58,724 bases of DNA from Desulfoluna sp. (GTDB taxonomy: Bacteria; Desulfobacterota; Desulfobacteria; Desulfobacterales; Desulfolunaceae). Of this stretch, positions 44,177-52,933 are shown piece after piece. Position 1 is the first letter of the stretch. Each line of letters opens with the position of its first letter. The translations under genes were made by a program, and so were the position numbers. The notes beneath the pieces were generated by a model. It saw only the letters and a program-made list of their open reading frames with translations. It had not been told where the DNA came from and made no database searches. The stretch is taken from NCBI RefSeq assembly GCF_030145185.1, contig NZ_JAQYWB010000036.1:1-58724 (forward strand), given 5' to 3'.

Positions 44177-44404
44177 ATGAGTGAGCAACAAGCCAACGAC
44201 CCCTTGCATGGTGTGACCCTGGAGCAGATGGTGACCCTTCTGGTGGCCCATTACGGATGGGATGCCTTGGGGAAATGCATTGATATCCGATGCTTTATCC
44301 TTGACCCTTCCATAAAATCCAGCCTGAAATTTCTCCGAAAGACCCCCTGGGCACGGAAAAAAGTAGAAAAATTGTATCTCTCCATGAAAAAAAATGCCGG
44401 GTAA
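44177..44404 (+). CDS. VF530-family small DNA-binding protein
   Basis: 75 residues matching the VF530/DUF2132 family over its whole length: [32 protein letters not shown] and [22 protein letters not shown] (recognised by short blocks such as [13 protein letters not shown]). The family is a small helical fold reported to bind DNA. ATG 44177 follows GTAAGGAAGATC. The upstream open frame does not fit. It converges on the DUF1638 gene. Not an obvious part of the catabolic pathway. Confidence 0.85.
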   Translation: MSEQQANDPLHGVTLEQMVTLLVAHYGWDALGKCIDIRCFILDPSIKSSLKFLRKTPWARKKVEKLYLSMKKNAG

Positions 44405-44453
44405 CAGAGCCCCGGAAGAATCCCAGGGATCACCCGGCGGTTTGTAAGGGGCT

Positions 44454-45203
44454 TTATTCGTTATCCTTCGGGGGGAGGGCGGGCTTTTCAGCATGGAACA
44501 CCTCCTCGGTGTCCATGCTCTGGCAGAGGATTTGGCCGGGAGGGATACGGACAAATTGGGAGGTGTCCCATGGGCCGAAGAGAAGCGCCTTGATGTAGGT
44601 GGAGGCACCCTTCATGGTGGACAGGGGCAGGCGGGAACGCTTGGCGGCTTCGGCGGCTTTATCACGGAAGGTCTCTCCCAGCCCCGGCCATTCGATGAGG
44701 CAGGCCCGGGTGTAGTTGGCAAGAACCCCCTCTTCCATCTCCATGAGGAGCTTTGCTTTGTCTGATCCGTATTGCTTCTCGTAGTGGGCAAGGCGCATCG
44801 TTTGGTTGTCCAGGTAGGGCAGAACCGACCAGGTAAGCCATCCCGGTGAAAACCAGTAGGTGCCGCATTCGCGGCTGTGTTCTTTCTGATGGGCCGCCAC
44901 GGAGCCTATAAGCAGGGGGATGCAGTCATGGACCCGTGGGAGTACCAACTCACAGCGCTCTGCCCGTATGCCGGTGAGGCCCTGTCCGCAGAGCCCATAG
45001 CCCAGAATCAGGTGGGTGAGTGTTGGGTTTGCGCTCTCCACTTCATTTATTTTGGCCTGAAGCTCCTCTTTCAGGAGCTTTGGGGTGTCATGGAGTCCCT
45101 GGCGAAGAAAGTGAAGGCTCGGGGCCTTCTCTTTCTGGCTGTCCGCACAAAGCTTTTCCATTTCATATCGCATCACTTCGCAGGCGATCACCGCTCTATT
45201 CAT
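44454..45203 (-). CDS. DUF1638-family protein
   Basis: 249 residues. MNRAVIACEVMRYEMEKL at the start and ILGYGLCGQGLTGI, HDCIPLLIGS and GTYWFSPGW blocks identify DUF1638, a family that recurs beside corrinoid methyltransferase genes in methanogens and anaerobic bacteria. Its function is not established; conserved Cys/His (ECGTYWFSPGW, RVHDC) suggest metal or corrinoid handling. Two adjacent ATG codons (45206, 45203) follow GAGGAGGGAGG; I use the second. It is last in the operon, 38 bases after the CobW-type gene. Confidence 0.8.
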   Translation of the reverse strand: MNRAVIACEVMRYEMEKLCADSQKEKAPSLHFLRQGLHDTPKLLKEELQAKINEVESANPTLTHLILGYGLCGQGLTGIRAERCELVLPRVHDCIPLLIGSVAAHQKEHSRECGTYWFSPGWLTWSVLPYLDNQTMRLAHYEKQYGSDKAKLLMEMEEGVLANYTRACLIEWPGLGETFRDKAAEAAKRSRLPLSTMKGASTYIKALLFGPWDTSQFVRIPPGQILCQSMDTEEVFHAEKPALPPKDNE

Positions 45204-45241
45204 CATCCTCCCTCCTCGGGTGACGTTCACCCGGCGCTTCT

Positions 45242-46135
45242 CTACGCTAAGAATCCGGCCTCTTTGAGGCGATTTTGGACCCCTTCCCCTTTGTCCTGCA
45301 TGGTGATGACCACCACGGGGGTAAGATTCTCTTTCTCTTCTCTTTTTTCGATGGCGGCTCCGGTATCTGAAATGTAGTAATGGCGGCCGTTTTCTGTCAG
45401 GCATCCTTTCACGCGCAGGAGATCCTCTTCCTTTTCAAGGGCATTGAGAAAGGCGTCGATGGGTCCGTTGACACTCTCGACGGTAAAGGCATCGGGTCGG
45501 TTGTCCGAGGTGTTGAGGCTGGGCATCATGGCAAACGGATTTTCCATCTCTTTTTTCAGGCGGTCCACATCAAACCGGCAATGGGTGGTGGGAAAGATGA
45601 TCGCCCGGTTGTTTTTCTCTCGAATATAGGCTGTGGCGGCGTCCACGTCTTTCTGGGGGGCAATATCGATTTTGTTGAGAAGGATATAGTGGGCGTTTGA
45701 CACCTGGCGTTCGATGGTGGTCAGGTTTTGGGCCAGTTTGAGGCTTTTGATGGCGTCAAAGACGCAGAGGGTGCACATGAGCTCGCACACATCGGCGAGT
45801 CCTGCGTTTCGAATCATGGGGCTGATACCTGAGGGGTCGGCCATCCCGGAGGCTTCCACCAGGATCAGGTCAGGGCTGCATTCGACCAGGGCTTTGAGGC
45901 CAAGGGCGAAGCTGTCCTTGAGGCAGGCGCAGAAGATGGACCCGCCGTTGACTTCGTAGAGCATGTCATCAGGGATGCCGTGTCCGGAGAGAACGGCTGC
46001 ATCCACAGGGACCTCGCCAAAGTCGTTTACGAGAACGGCGACTTTTTTGTCCGAAAATTGATGGAGAAGGTACTGCATCAGGGTGGTTTTTCCGCTTCCG
46101 AGGAAGCCGGTAAGGACAACGATGGGGGTTTTCAT
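45242..46135 (-). CDS. CobW/COG0523-family G3E GTPase
   Basis: 297 residues. The P-loop is TGFLGSGKTTL (9-19), the base motif LNKID, with Walker B/switch LILVEASGMADP. The metal-binding CxCC motif of the family is altered to FCAC (GGSIFCACLKD), leaving a C-x-C. Such GTPases insert metals or cofactors into partner enzymes. Position after the corrinoid protein and before DUF1638 suggests cobamide or zinc loading of the methyltransferases. A C-terminal CobW_C-like domain (about 215-297) is present. Confidence 0.85.
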   Translation of the reverse strand: MKTPIVVLTGFLGSGKTTLMQYLLHQFSDKKVAVLVNDFGEVPVDAAVLSGHGIPDDMLYEVNGGSIFCACLKDSFALGLKALVECSPDLILVEASGMADPSGISPMIRNAGLADVCELMCTLCVFDAIKSLKLAQNLTTIERQVSNAHYILLNKIDIAPQKDVDAATAYIREKNNRAIIFPTTHCRFDVDRLKKEMENPFAMMPSLNTSDNRPDAFTVESVNGPIDAFLNALEKEEDLLRVKGCLTENGRHYYISDTGAAIEKREEKENLTPVVVITMQDKGEGVQNRLKEAGFLA

Positions 46136-46325
46136 GGCGAGACTCCTTGTTTGCTTGTCGGTTGAAAAATATACCTTTTTCCGTCGGGTTTGGAAACAGG
46201 GAAACCCGCCCCCTTTTTTCGGATGGTATCCGGGTGGGGAGCGGGTTCTCTTTATGGATCAGGACGAACTGAGTGTTTATCACCTCACGGGGCGTAGGGT
46301 GCGTCTCGTGGGGTGATAAAAAAAA
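46136..46325. other. Intercistronic hairpin between corrinoid gene and cobW-type gene
   Basis: An inverted repeat, TTATCACC (about 46277-46284) with GGTGATAA (about 46313-46320) plus inner CACG/CGTG pairs, lies just after the corrinoid-protein stop. On the transcribed strand the T-run precedes the stem, so it looks like a stabilising or processing element and not a standard terminator. Confidence 0.45.
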
Positions 46326-46979
46326 CTAAGCGGCGATGCCCATGAGTTCCTTAGCCATTTCCACACACTTGGATGCATCGGCGGCGTAGCCGTCACATCC
46401 TGCATCTGCGGCGAACTGGGGGTTCAAGGGGGCGCCGCCTACGAGGACCTTGTATTTGTCCCGCACGCCTTTGGCTTTCAGGAGTTCCACGAACTCGGGG
46501 ACAATGGACATGCAGGTGGTCATGAGGGTGGAGAGGCCCACGATGTCGGCATTGTTTTCTTCGGCTGCTGCGAAGATTTCTTCTTTGGACTTGTCGCTGC
46601 CCAGGTCAATGACGTCGAATCCAGCAGAACGGAGCATCAGGGCCACGATGTTTTTGCCGATGTCGTGGAGGTCGTCTTTTACTGTGGCGATGACCACTTT
46701 GCCCAGCTTCTGGTCGGCGTTGCCGGCGGCAAGCATGGCAGGCTCGATGATGGCAACCGCAGAGTCGGCGGCACGACCGGCAAGCATCAGCTCGGGAAGA
46801 AAGCAGTCGCCGTTGCTGAAACGCTCACCCATGATATCGAGTCCCGTGCGGATGCCGTAGGTGATGAGGTCAACAGGTTCAACACCGTCAGCAATAGCGG
46901 TGGTGGCAATCTCTGTTGCGCCGGCGGCGTTGAGGGAGGTGATGGCATCGCGAAGGTTGTCAAAATGAATCTGAGACAT
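46326..46979 (-). CDS. Corrinoid methyl-carrier protein (MtmC/MttC type)
   Basis: 217 residues. An N-terminal helical cap domain (about 5-88, with EPVDLITYGIRTGLDIMGERF) and a C-terminal Rossmann B12-binding domain with the lower-ligand motif DLHDIGKNIV (His105) and later GLSTLMTTCM and VLVGGAPLN. It accepts a methyl group on Co(I) from the substrate-specific methyltransferase and passes it on. It is the only corrinoid protein in the window, although two substrate methyltransferases are present. AAGGAGTACACC precedes ATG 46979. A 147-base gap separates it from the mtmB-like gene. Confidence 0.93.
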   Translation of the reverse strand: MSQIHFDNLRDAITSLNAAGATEIATTAIADGVEPVDLITYGIRTGLDIMGERFSNGDCFLPELMLAGRAADSAVAIIEPAMLAAGNADQKLGKVVIATVKDDLHDIGKNIVALMLRSAGFDVIDLGSDKSKEEIFAAAEENNADIVGLSTLMTTCMSIVPEFVELLKAKGVRDKYKVLVGGAPLNPQFAADAGCDGYAADASKCVEMAKELMGIAA

Positions 46980-47126
46980 GGTGTACTCCTTGTTATTTCC
47001 CCTGATCGGGTGCAATTGTTTTTTTTATATTGGGTCGGAATGGGTTGGATCATTCCGGTAAAGCCTGTGCGCAGGGGGTGAGCTTGATTGGCGTGTTGTC
47101 CCCTGTCGCTTTATTTTAAAAACGAA

Positions 47127-48497
47127 CTATTTAATGGGGACACCCATTTCAACGAGTTCTGCTTTCACCTCTTCATACATTTTCTGGTAGAAATCCTTGG
47201 GTGTGTTGGTGTCGAGATCGAAGAGCTCGGGGTAGGTCATGCCCAGGTCGGGTGTATCCAGGGTGTGCTCGTATTTCTCGAGGAGCTTGACGACGATGGG
47301 GCTTGCCTGAGCCCTTGTGAGCTGGCAGGCCGCGTCGGCCATCTCGGTGTGGAATTTGGGCTCCAGGGGCGTCATGCCATCCATTTTTACGCCAGCAGCG
47401 GGGAAGGGGGTGCCTGTGGTGACCCCTGAGGTGACGCCGGTGAGGATGTAGGCCGCAGACTGATAGAAGTATTCTTTGGTCCCGGCACCGGCGGCGGAGT
47501 ATCCGGAGTTGTAGGTGGCCAGGTAGATGTTACGGGAGATGGCCTGTGAACCGAGCCCGAGGCCCCAGAGGAGCTGGCGTGTGGTGGAGATGGCCCCTTT
47601 AAGGGTGACAGGGAAGTTCAGGAAGTAGGTGGCACCCAGCATGCAGGACATCATGGCGTAGGCTGTGACGCCGACGGCGATGCCTTCGGGGCCGCCGCAG
47701 TAGCCGCCTAATAGGGTACTGGCTTCCCCGGCGATGTTGCCGCCGATTTCCTGGAGGAAACACATTTTGTTCAGGGTGTCCATTTTGAGCTTGTACTCGG
47801 GGTAGAAGGCGCAGAGCCATCCGTCGGAGGTGCGGGTGCCGCAGTTGGGGTGGCTGGCCGCAATGGTGCTGACGGGGCCGCCGGAGGCGGGAACCACGTT
47901 GAAGACAGGGAAGCCGGGACGTCCAGCGTTCTCAGTGGCCTTTCTGGCCATTTTCATGTTGTGGATACAGGCCATGACTTCCGAGGGGTGAAAGGGCACG
48001 TCGGAGTTGCTCTCGGGATCGTTCATCAGGGTCGGGACGGCCATGGAATCGGCGCGGTCGATGCGGGCGTAGCCTTCCACCAGCTTGAGGAAGAGCTCAT
48101 CGGTGCTGGTGTAGATACCGGAACCGATATGGCACCAGGGACGAGAGTTCTCGTCGGGCTTGCGGCAGCGCCATTCTCTGCGGCTCTCTTTCTCACCGCC
48201 GATGCAACGGGGACGGGCCGAATCACCGATAGCGTAAAGAATCTCTTCTTTGGTGAACTTAACCACGCGCCCGGTGTCCTGGCAATACATGCCGGTATTA
48301 ATGAAGAACTCAAGGGCAGCTTCAAAGACACGATCAGCCAGATCGTCATCGGACGAGACGGGATCAGCCGGATTGTATTTAATGTTGTGTTTCTGAACCA
48401 CTTGCATGATCCCGGGGAAAACAACATTAATATCGAAGTCGGTCTCGTTCATTTCTTCGCCGTTAAGGCATCTTCTGTAGATGTCGATGATTTTCAT
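47127..48497 (-). CDS. MtmB-family methyltransferase lacking pyrrolysine
   Basis: 456 residues, close to archaeal monomethylamine methyltransferase MtmB (458). Recognisable blocks are GMYCQDTGRVVKFTKEEI, AGRPGFPVF, GGYCGGPEG, ISTTRQLLWGLGLGSQAISRN and DTNTPKDFYQKMYEE. In MtmB the sequence after AGRPG is MGV followed by pyrrolysine (residue 202, UAG); here that place is Phe199, an ordinary TTC codon at 47903-47901, and there is no internal stop. Pyl-dependent amine binding is therefore not expected, so the substrate probably differs from monomethylamine. ATG 48497 follows TAGGAG. The frame is open 54 codons further upstream but lacks family resemblance. The stop is TAG. Operator and promoter lie about 250 bases upstream. 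Confidence 0.85.
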   Translation of the reverse strand: MKIIDIYRRCLNGEEMNETDFDINVVFPGIMQVVQKHNIKYNPADPVSSDDDLADRVFEAALEFFINTGMYCQDTGRVVKFTKEEILYAIGDSARPRCIGGEKESRREWRCRKPDENSRPWCHIGSGIYTSTDELFLKLVEGYARIDRADSMAVPTLMNDPESNSDVPFHPSEVMACIHNMKMARKATENAGRPGFPVFNVVPASGGPVSTIAASHPNCGTRTSDGWLCAFYPEYKLKMDTLNKMCFLQEIGGNIAGEASTLLGGYCGGPEGIAVGVTAYAMMSCMLGATYFLNFPVTLKGAISTTRQLLWGLGLGSQAISRNIYLATYNSGYSAAGAGTKEYFYQSAAYILTGVTSGVTTGTPFPAAGVKMDGMTPLEPKFHTEMADAACQLTRAQASPIVVKLLEKYEHTLDTPDLGMTYPELFDLDTNTPKDFYQKMYEEVKAELVEMGVPIK

Positions 48498-48720
48498 GCG
48501 CCGGTCTCCTACCAAAGAGAGTGTTGTGTATTTGCAGGCAACGGACGGACCGCCTGTTTTGTGACGGCAGTGAACCACTTTCACTGTCGCCTGGTCGCCG
48601 TTGATTGTTTTCAGCCAAATTGTCCGGTAAAAGGTGCCGCGAATACCTTGTGTCCGCAACGGTGAGTGCGCCAGGTTTGTGCCTGGATTTCAACTCAGTT
48701 TTTTTACCGAAAGATATTAT

Positions 48721-48754
48721 GTATTATTTTATGAACTATTTTATAAAATAATAC
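48721..48754. promoter_or_regulatory. Palindromic operator candidate upstream of mtmB-like gene
   Basis: GTATTATTTTAT (48721-48732) and ATAAAATAATAC (48743-48754) form a perfect 12-base inverted repeat. Overlapping it, TATTTTATAAAATA (48737-48750) is the compact 14-base palindrome shared with the other sites. Confidence 0.7.
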
Positions 48755-48769
48755 AGCCTGGTTTGTCAA
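48740..48769 (-). promoter_or_regulatory. Predicted promoter of the mtmB-like operon
   Basis: On the minus strand TTGACA (48769-48764) is followed after 18 bases by TATAAA (48745-48740), so the -10 box lies inside the palindrome, an arrangement suited to repression. Confidence 0.55.
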
Positions 48770-48956
48770 GGATTTTGCTAAAGTAAATTAGAATTATTTT
48801 TTATCTACCTGCAAAAGAGCATTATTTTTTAGTACTCGATATTTTAACATTTTTTATATGCCTAATGAGGATAAATAAAACTGTGGCTCTGGCTTAAATT
48901 TGACCTGGTCGCAAGTTATTTTCCCTCGTTGATTCTTCCTCGACGCGTCTCCTTTT

Positions 48957-48993
48957 GAGGGCAATGTGGCCAGGTGCGAGCCGCATTGCCCCT
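48957..48993. other. Hairpin downstream of the mttB-like gene
   Basis: GGGCAATG-TGGC and GCC-GCATTGCCC form a long stem between the mttB-like stop and the mtmB-like promoter. No T-run follows. It probably separates or stabilises the mttB-like transcript. Confidence 0.5.
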
Positions 48994-49011
48994 TGAGAGA
49001 CTGCGTCGGGT

Positions 49012-50448
49012 TTATTCTTCGCTTAGTTTGCTTTCCAAAAAGGCGGTGACTGCCTTTTCCCTTTCGGCAGAAAGTAGGCTCTCCGGCGCGTCGGCAAGTA
49101 TTTTTTGCCATCGCTCACGGGCCAGTATTCTGAAATCCTTGGACCCTGCGTCAGCCCAGTTTTGATACGCTTCCTGGGTGGAGACGGTGGGGCGCCAGGG
49201 GTTTCTGAAGTTCATGACCGTGGTGGGCTCCATGAAGTAGGTGCCACGGGGGCCGGCATGGGTGATTTCTGAGACGGTGGTGTCTTTGTCCCAGTCCCTC
49301 ATGCCATCAAGCAGGCGCAACACGCGGGAGAAGGCCTCCTCGCCGAGCATGATTTTTTCAAAGGAGGTGGAGTTCAGGGAGTCCAGGGATCCGAAGCAGC
49401 CATGGATCCAGTGGGCACCGGCCATGACGGCGTGGATGAGGGTCTGCATGGTCTCCATGCCGGCCTGGGCGTCCACCACCTTGGCGTCGGTGATACCGGC
49501 CATGATACGGACGGGGATTTTGTATCGTTCCACGGCCATCTGGATGCTGAGGCCGTTGATCATGTTGGCTTCAGGCGATCCGTTGGCGTAAAGTCCGGAC
49601 TTCATGTCCGGACGGCAGGATGCAGGACCCAGGATGTAGGGGGTGCCGGGGTTGACGAGCTGGAGCAAGACGTTGCCTGCCAGCATTTCGGCATTTTGCA
49701 TGACCGCCGCACCCATCATGCTCATGGGGGAGGAGATACCGCTCATGGCGCAGGTCAGCGTACAAATCGCCTGTTTTTTCTTGGCGTGTTCAATCATGGT
49801 CTGCAAAGGAAAGGCGGCATAGGTCAGGGGGCTGACCGGGTTGATGCTCGCAAACATACAGGTATGGTTATCGAGGTACCCTTTTTCACCCTTGGCAATT
49901 TCAAAGAGTTCGAAGTATTCCTGGACCTCTTCGGTGGTCCCGACAAAGCTTCGAAGGGGCTTGTCGGTGTGGCGGACCATCTCGCGGAAGACATGAAGAT
50001 GGGCCTTTTTTTCAGGGATGTCTGTGGGCTCGACGGGCCATCCGCCACCAATGTCACAGATGTCACTGGACTGGATCAGGGTGAAGAAGTTTTTCATGTC
50101 TTCCATGGTGCAGTCGCGGTCGCCGGTTTCTATGTCGTTGATTCGAACGGCGCCAAAGCTGGGGTCGGTGTGGGGGCGGCTCTGACCTTCACCCACCAGA
50201 AAAGATTGTTCTTCATTGCGGCCGTGGAACATGAAGGAGCTGGGCGCTAACTCAATGGTCTTTTCAAGGATGGCACGGGGAATTTTGATGCGCCATCCGT
50301 CTACCTCGCACCCACCATCTTTCATGATCTGACGGGCGGTTTCATCTTCAAAATCCACGCCGCAGGTTTCAAGAACCTCCACGGTGGCTTCATGGATTTC
50401 GTCGAGCATCTTATCGTCCGCAAGTCTGAATCTGTTGGATTTCAGCAT
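49012..50448 (-). CDS. MttB-superfamily methyltransferase (non-pyrrolysine)
   Basis: 478 residues of the trimethylamine methyltransferase superfamily. Family blocks are ILETCGVDFED-like EVLETCGVDFED, FMFHGRNEE, SRPHTDPSFGAV, INPVSPLTY, TCAMSGISSPMSMMGAAV and LGPASCRPDMKSGLYANGSPE. There is no in-frame UAG, so it belongs with the Pyl-free branch that includes glycine betaine methyltransferase MtgB and relatives for proline betaine, carnitine and butyrobetaine. Which quaternary amine it uses cannot be told. GAGGAGG lies ten bases before ATG. A 500-base gap with a terminator separates it from the upstream ramA-like gene. Confidence 0.92.
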   Translation of the reverse strand: MLKSNRFRLADDKMLDEIHEATVEVLETCGVDFEDETARQIMKDGGCEVDGWRIKIPRAILEKTIELAPSSFMFHGRNEEQSFLVGEGQSRPHTDPSFGAVRINDIETGDRDCTMEDMKNFFTLIQSSDICDIGGGWPVEPTDIPEKKAHLHVFREMVRHTDKPLRSFVGTTEEVQEYFELFEIAKGEKGYLDNHTCMFASINPVSPLTYAAFPLQTMIEHAKKKQAICTLTCAMSGISSPMSMMGAAVMQNAEMLAGNVLLQLVNPGTPYILGPASCRPDMKSGLYANGSPEANMINGLSIQMAVERYKIPVRIMAGITDAKVVDAQAGMETMQTLIHAVMAGAHWIHGCFGSLDSLNSTSFEKIMLGEEAFSRVLRLLDGMRDWDKDTTVSEITHAGPRGTYFMEPTTVMNFRNPWRPTVSTQEAYQNWADAGSKDFRILARERWQKILADAPESLLSAEREKAVTAFLESKLSEE

Positions 50449-50953
50449 CTAAAAACAACCTCCTCAAGTTATGTGTGGGCCATCGAATGTTGACCGGGAC
50501 CACGTACTGATGAATGTCTTTTTTTCATAAAAGTTCGATTTCGGAGCCGGGTGACAAAAAGGCCGGCCTCATAGGCAATCGCTTATTTTTTTTGTCTTCC
50601 CGATGTCTCCCTGGGGGTGTTCCCGGCGGCATGTAAGCGGGGGTTTTAGAAAGTTTCGAAGTTCTACTATAAAATCGAATTCCCTCTTTCTGGGGCCTGC
50701 CCTCAGCGGGGAGGATCTCTCCTCCTCGGGGTGGCTTAACAGGGGTTGAAAATGGTTTGATTTCCCCTGATTACCTTGAATGGCAGGCTTTTATGCCTCC
50801 GGGCTGTCCGACGCGTTGCTTTGTGCTTGTGAGCGCTTCGGAGATCCCTCAATGTCTTAACTTTATAATGAGCAACATTCATGCCAGATTTTTGACTGAC
50901 GGAGATCGGTCTTCTGAAGAAAAAGACGGGACCCCGTTTTATCCGTGAGGAGG
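50449..50953. other. Intergenic region between ramA-like and mttB-like genes
   Basis: No gene seen. It contains the ramA-like terminator (listed separately) and an imperfect copy of the island operator, GATTTTATAG on the minus strand (about 50676-50667), upstream of the mttB-like gene. I looked for a cobalamin riboswitch and did not recognise one. Confidence 0.4.
50920..50940 (-). terminator. Terminator after the ramA-like gene
   Basis: On the minus strand ACGGGG-t-CCCGT is followed by CTTTTTC. It lies 14 bases past the stop. Confidence 0.65.
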
Positions 50954-52699
50954 CTAATCCTCTGCGAAGATCATGCGGTTCATGTATTCGGAGCTGAAGG
51001 ATTTGTGGGCGGACAGTTCAATGTGCCGCGTGTGGTGGCGAATGGTGTCTGCCGTTTCGATCCCCTTTTTTTCTGTGGCATAACGAAGGGCACCGAAGGA
51101 GGCGGCATTGCCCAGGACAGAAATTTTGTTCAGGAGCCCGTGGGGAATCATGCCGATGCGCGTAGCGCTTTCCGGGTGTATGGCAGAACCAAAGCCTCCG
51201 GCAAGGTACAGGGTGTCGATGTCATCGCAGGTGACCCCTGCTTCCTGCATGAGAATTTCGATGCCGGCACGGAGAGCGGCCTTGGCCAGCTGGACTTCCC
51301 GGATATCCTTTTGGGTAAGGAAGACCCGCGGGGTGAGGTTGAACCGGATTTGATTTTTTTCTCCTTCGATGGAGTCTGCGAGGGTTCCGCGTGACTGAAG
51401 ACGCCCGGTGGCATCCATGGCCTCTTCATCCAGGAGCAGGGCAATGGCATCGATGACGCCAGAACCGCAGAGCCCGGTGCTTGGACGATCGTCAATCACC
51501 GTGAGCCCAAATCCTTCATCAGTCTGGAAGACGGAGTCGATGGCACCGGGCTGGCCCGGCATACCACAGCTGAGGTTGGCCCCTTCAAAGCAGGGACCGG
51601 CGGCCGCTGAGCAGGCATAGCAGGTCCCGTTTGCGTAGAGAACGGTCTCAGCGTTGGTGCCGATGTCGGCCATGAGAAAGTTTTTGTCTTTGCCAACGGC
51701 ACCCGTGGCCAGAAGGGAGGCGACGATGTCCGCCCCGATATATGCGGAAACTCCGGGGAGCAGCAAGGCTCGGCTATCGGAGAGAATACCCAGGTCGCGG
51801 GCAGGCATCTGCATGGCGCTCAAGGTGGCCGGAATAAAGGGGGCCTTGCTGATGAACTCAGGGTCTATGCCGCACAGGAGGTGCATCATGGTGGTGTTGC
51901 CGGCCAGGGCGATCAGGCTGACGTCATTGACGTCGCAGCGGGTGAGAAGGCCTGCCAGCATGGAGTTCAGCTGATCGATAATGGCAGAATTCAGCGCGTC
52001 GGTGCTGTGTTCCATGCAGTATTGGATGCGGGTCATGACATCGGCACCGAAAGGCGCCTGGGCATTGTGGGAACCGCTGACGGCCAGGGTTTTACCTGTG
52101 GTCAGGTCCACGATCATGCCGGCGACGGTGGTGGTTCCGATGTCCACGATCAACCCCAGGTGGTCTGCTTTATCGCTGTAGCCCACAAGGGTCTCATTGG
52201 AGAGGAGAGCGTACCCTGAAAAGGACTGGCGACGAAGGAAATCAGGGAGTTTCCGAAGTTGGTCGAGGGAGAGGGCGTTCTCGGTTGCGCCGACGCTCTT
52301 CATCAGGCGGTCAATGTCCGGTTCCTGGTCGAGGATCGCAGGGGCAGGTGCCTGGAAAAATTTTTTGGTCAGGGCGGGTTCCAGGGTATATTCCGAGGTG
52401 CGGAACCGGGTCAGGACCTTGAGGTCCTGCCTGTCTGCGATGGTGATGTTCATGCCTTCTGAGGGCCATGTATAACAAGCGAGGCGTACTCCGGCCTCAA
52501 GTTCCATGGGGGTCAGGTGGCTTTTTTCCTCGTCGGAGGGGGTCGTCTCGCATAAAATTCGGCATTTTCCGCATTTACCGATGCCGCAGGGCGCCACGAT
52601 GAGCCGGGCTTCGCGAAGCGAACCGACAATGGGTTTGTCTTTGGGGACGACAAGGGAACTCTTTTTTTGGTCGTGGGTGACGGTGATGGTAACAGTCAT
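50954..52699 (-). CDS. RamA-type reductive activator of corrinoid proteins (DUF4445/ASKHA)
   Basis: 581 residues. An N-terminal [2Fe-2S] ferredoxin domain has Cys38, Cys43, Cys46 and Cys75 (PCGIGKCGKC ... LACYT). A linker leads to the DUF4445 ASKHA ATPase domain with LIVDIGTTTVAGMIVDL, ADIGTNAETVL and GLCGSGVIDAIA phosphate-binding loops, and the C-terminal LYLAGGFGSAI. Such proteins use ATP to reduce adventitiously oxidised Co(II) corrinoid back to Co(I). Bacterial members carry [2Fe-2S], archaeal RamA two [4Fe-4S]. It lies between the UroD-type and MttB-type genes, with its own terminator. Confidence 0.95.
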   Translation of the reverse strand: MTVTITVTHDQKKSSLVVPKDKPIVGSLREARLIVAPCGIGKCGKCRILCETTPSDEEKSHLTPMELEAGVRLACYTWPSEGMNITIADRQDLKVLTRFRTSEYTLEPALTKKFFQAPAPAILDQEPDIDRLMKSVGATENALSLDQLRKLPDFLRRQSFSGYALLSNETLVGYSDKADHLGLIVDIGTTTVAGMIVDLTTGKTLAVSGSHNAQAPFGADVMTRIQYCMEHSTDALNSAIIDQLNSMLAGLLTRCDVNDVSLIALAGNTTMMHLLCGIDPEFISKAPFIPATLSAMQMPARDLGILSDSRALLLPGVSAYIGADIVASLLATGAVGKDKNFLMADIGTNAETVLYANGTCYACSAAAGPCFEGANLSCGMPGQPGAIDSVFQTDEGFGLTVIDDRPSTGLCGSGVIDAIALLLDEEAMDATGRLQSRGTLADSIEGEKNQIRFNLTPRVFLTQKDIREVQLAKAALRAGIEILMQEAGVTCDDIDTLYLAGGFGSAIHPESATRIGMIPHGLLNKISVLGNAASFGALRYATEKKGIETADTIRHHTRHIELSAHKSFSSEYMNRMIFAED

Positions 52700-52933
52700 G
52701 GGTATGTTCCTGCGGTGGACGAATGAAAATTGTGGGATTCTCGGTCTGGAGTGGCCTCTATCGAGGTGAGGACAAGGCGGTGGAGAATGCCCGTTATTTT
52801 AAGGGGGGATAGGTCAAAGAGGGAGGTTTACGATCGGTTGTGTCCTTCTATCAATCCACCCGGTTGGTCTGTGGTGAAGCCATCAGAGAAGGCAGTGGGA
52901 AACGCTGCAGGCGATTCCCACTGCCGGGTTCTC

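Noticed and set aside
47127-50448. Pyrrolysine-encoding UAG codons in the mtmB-like or mttB-like genes
   Set aside because: Both frames are open throughout with no internal TAG, and the Pyl position of the mtmB-like gene is TTC. The final TAG of the mtmB-like gene matches the natural end of the family.
50449-50953. Cobalamin riboswitch controlling the corrinoid genes
   Set aside because: I looked for the conserved B12-box and paired arms before the mttB-like and ramA-like genes and did not find them by eye.
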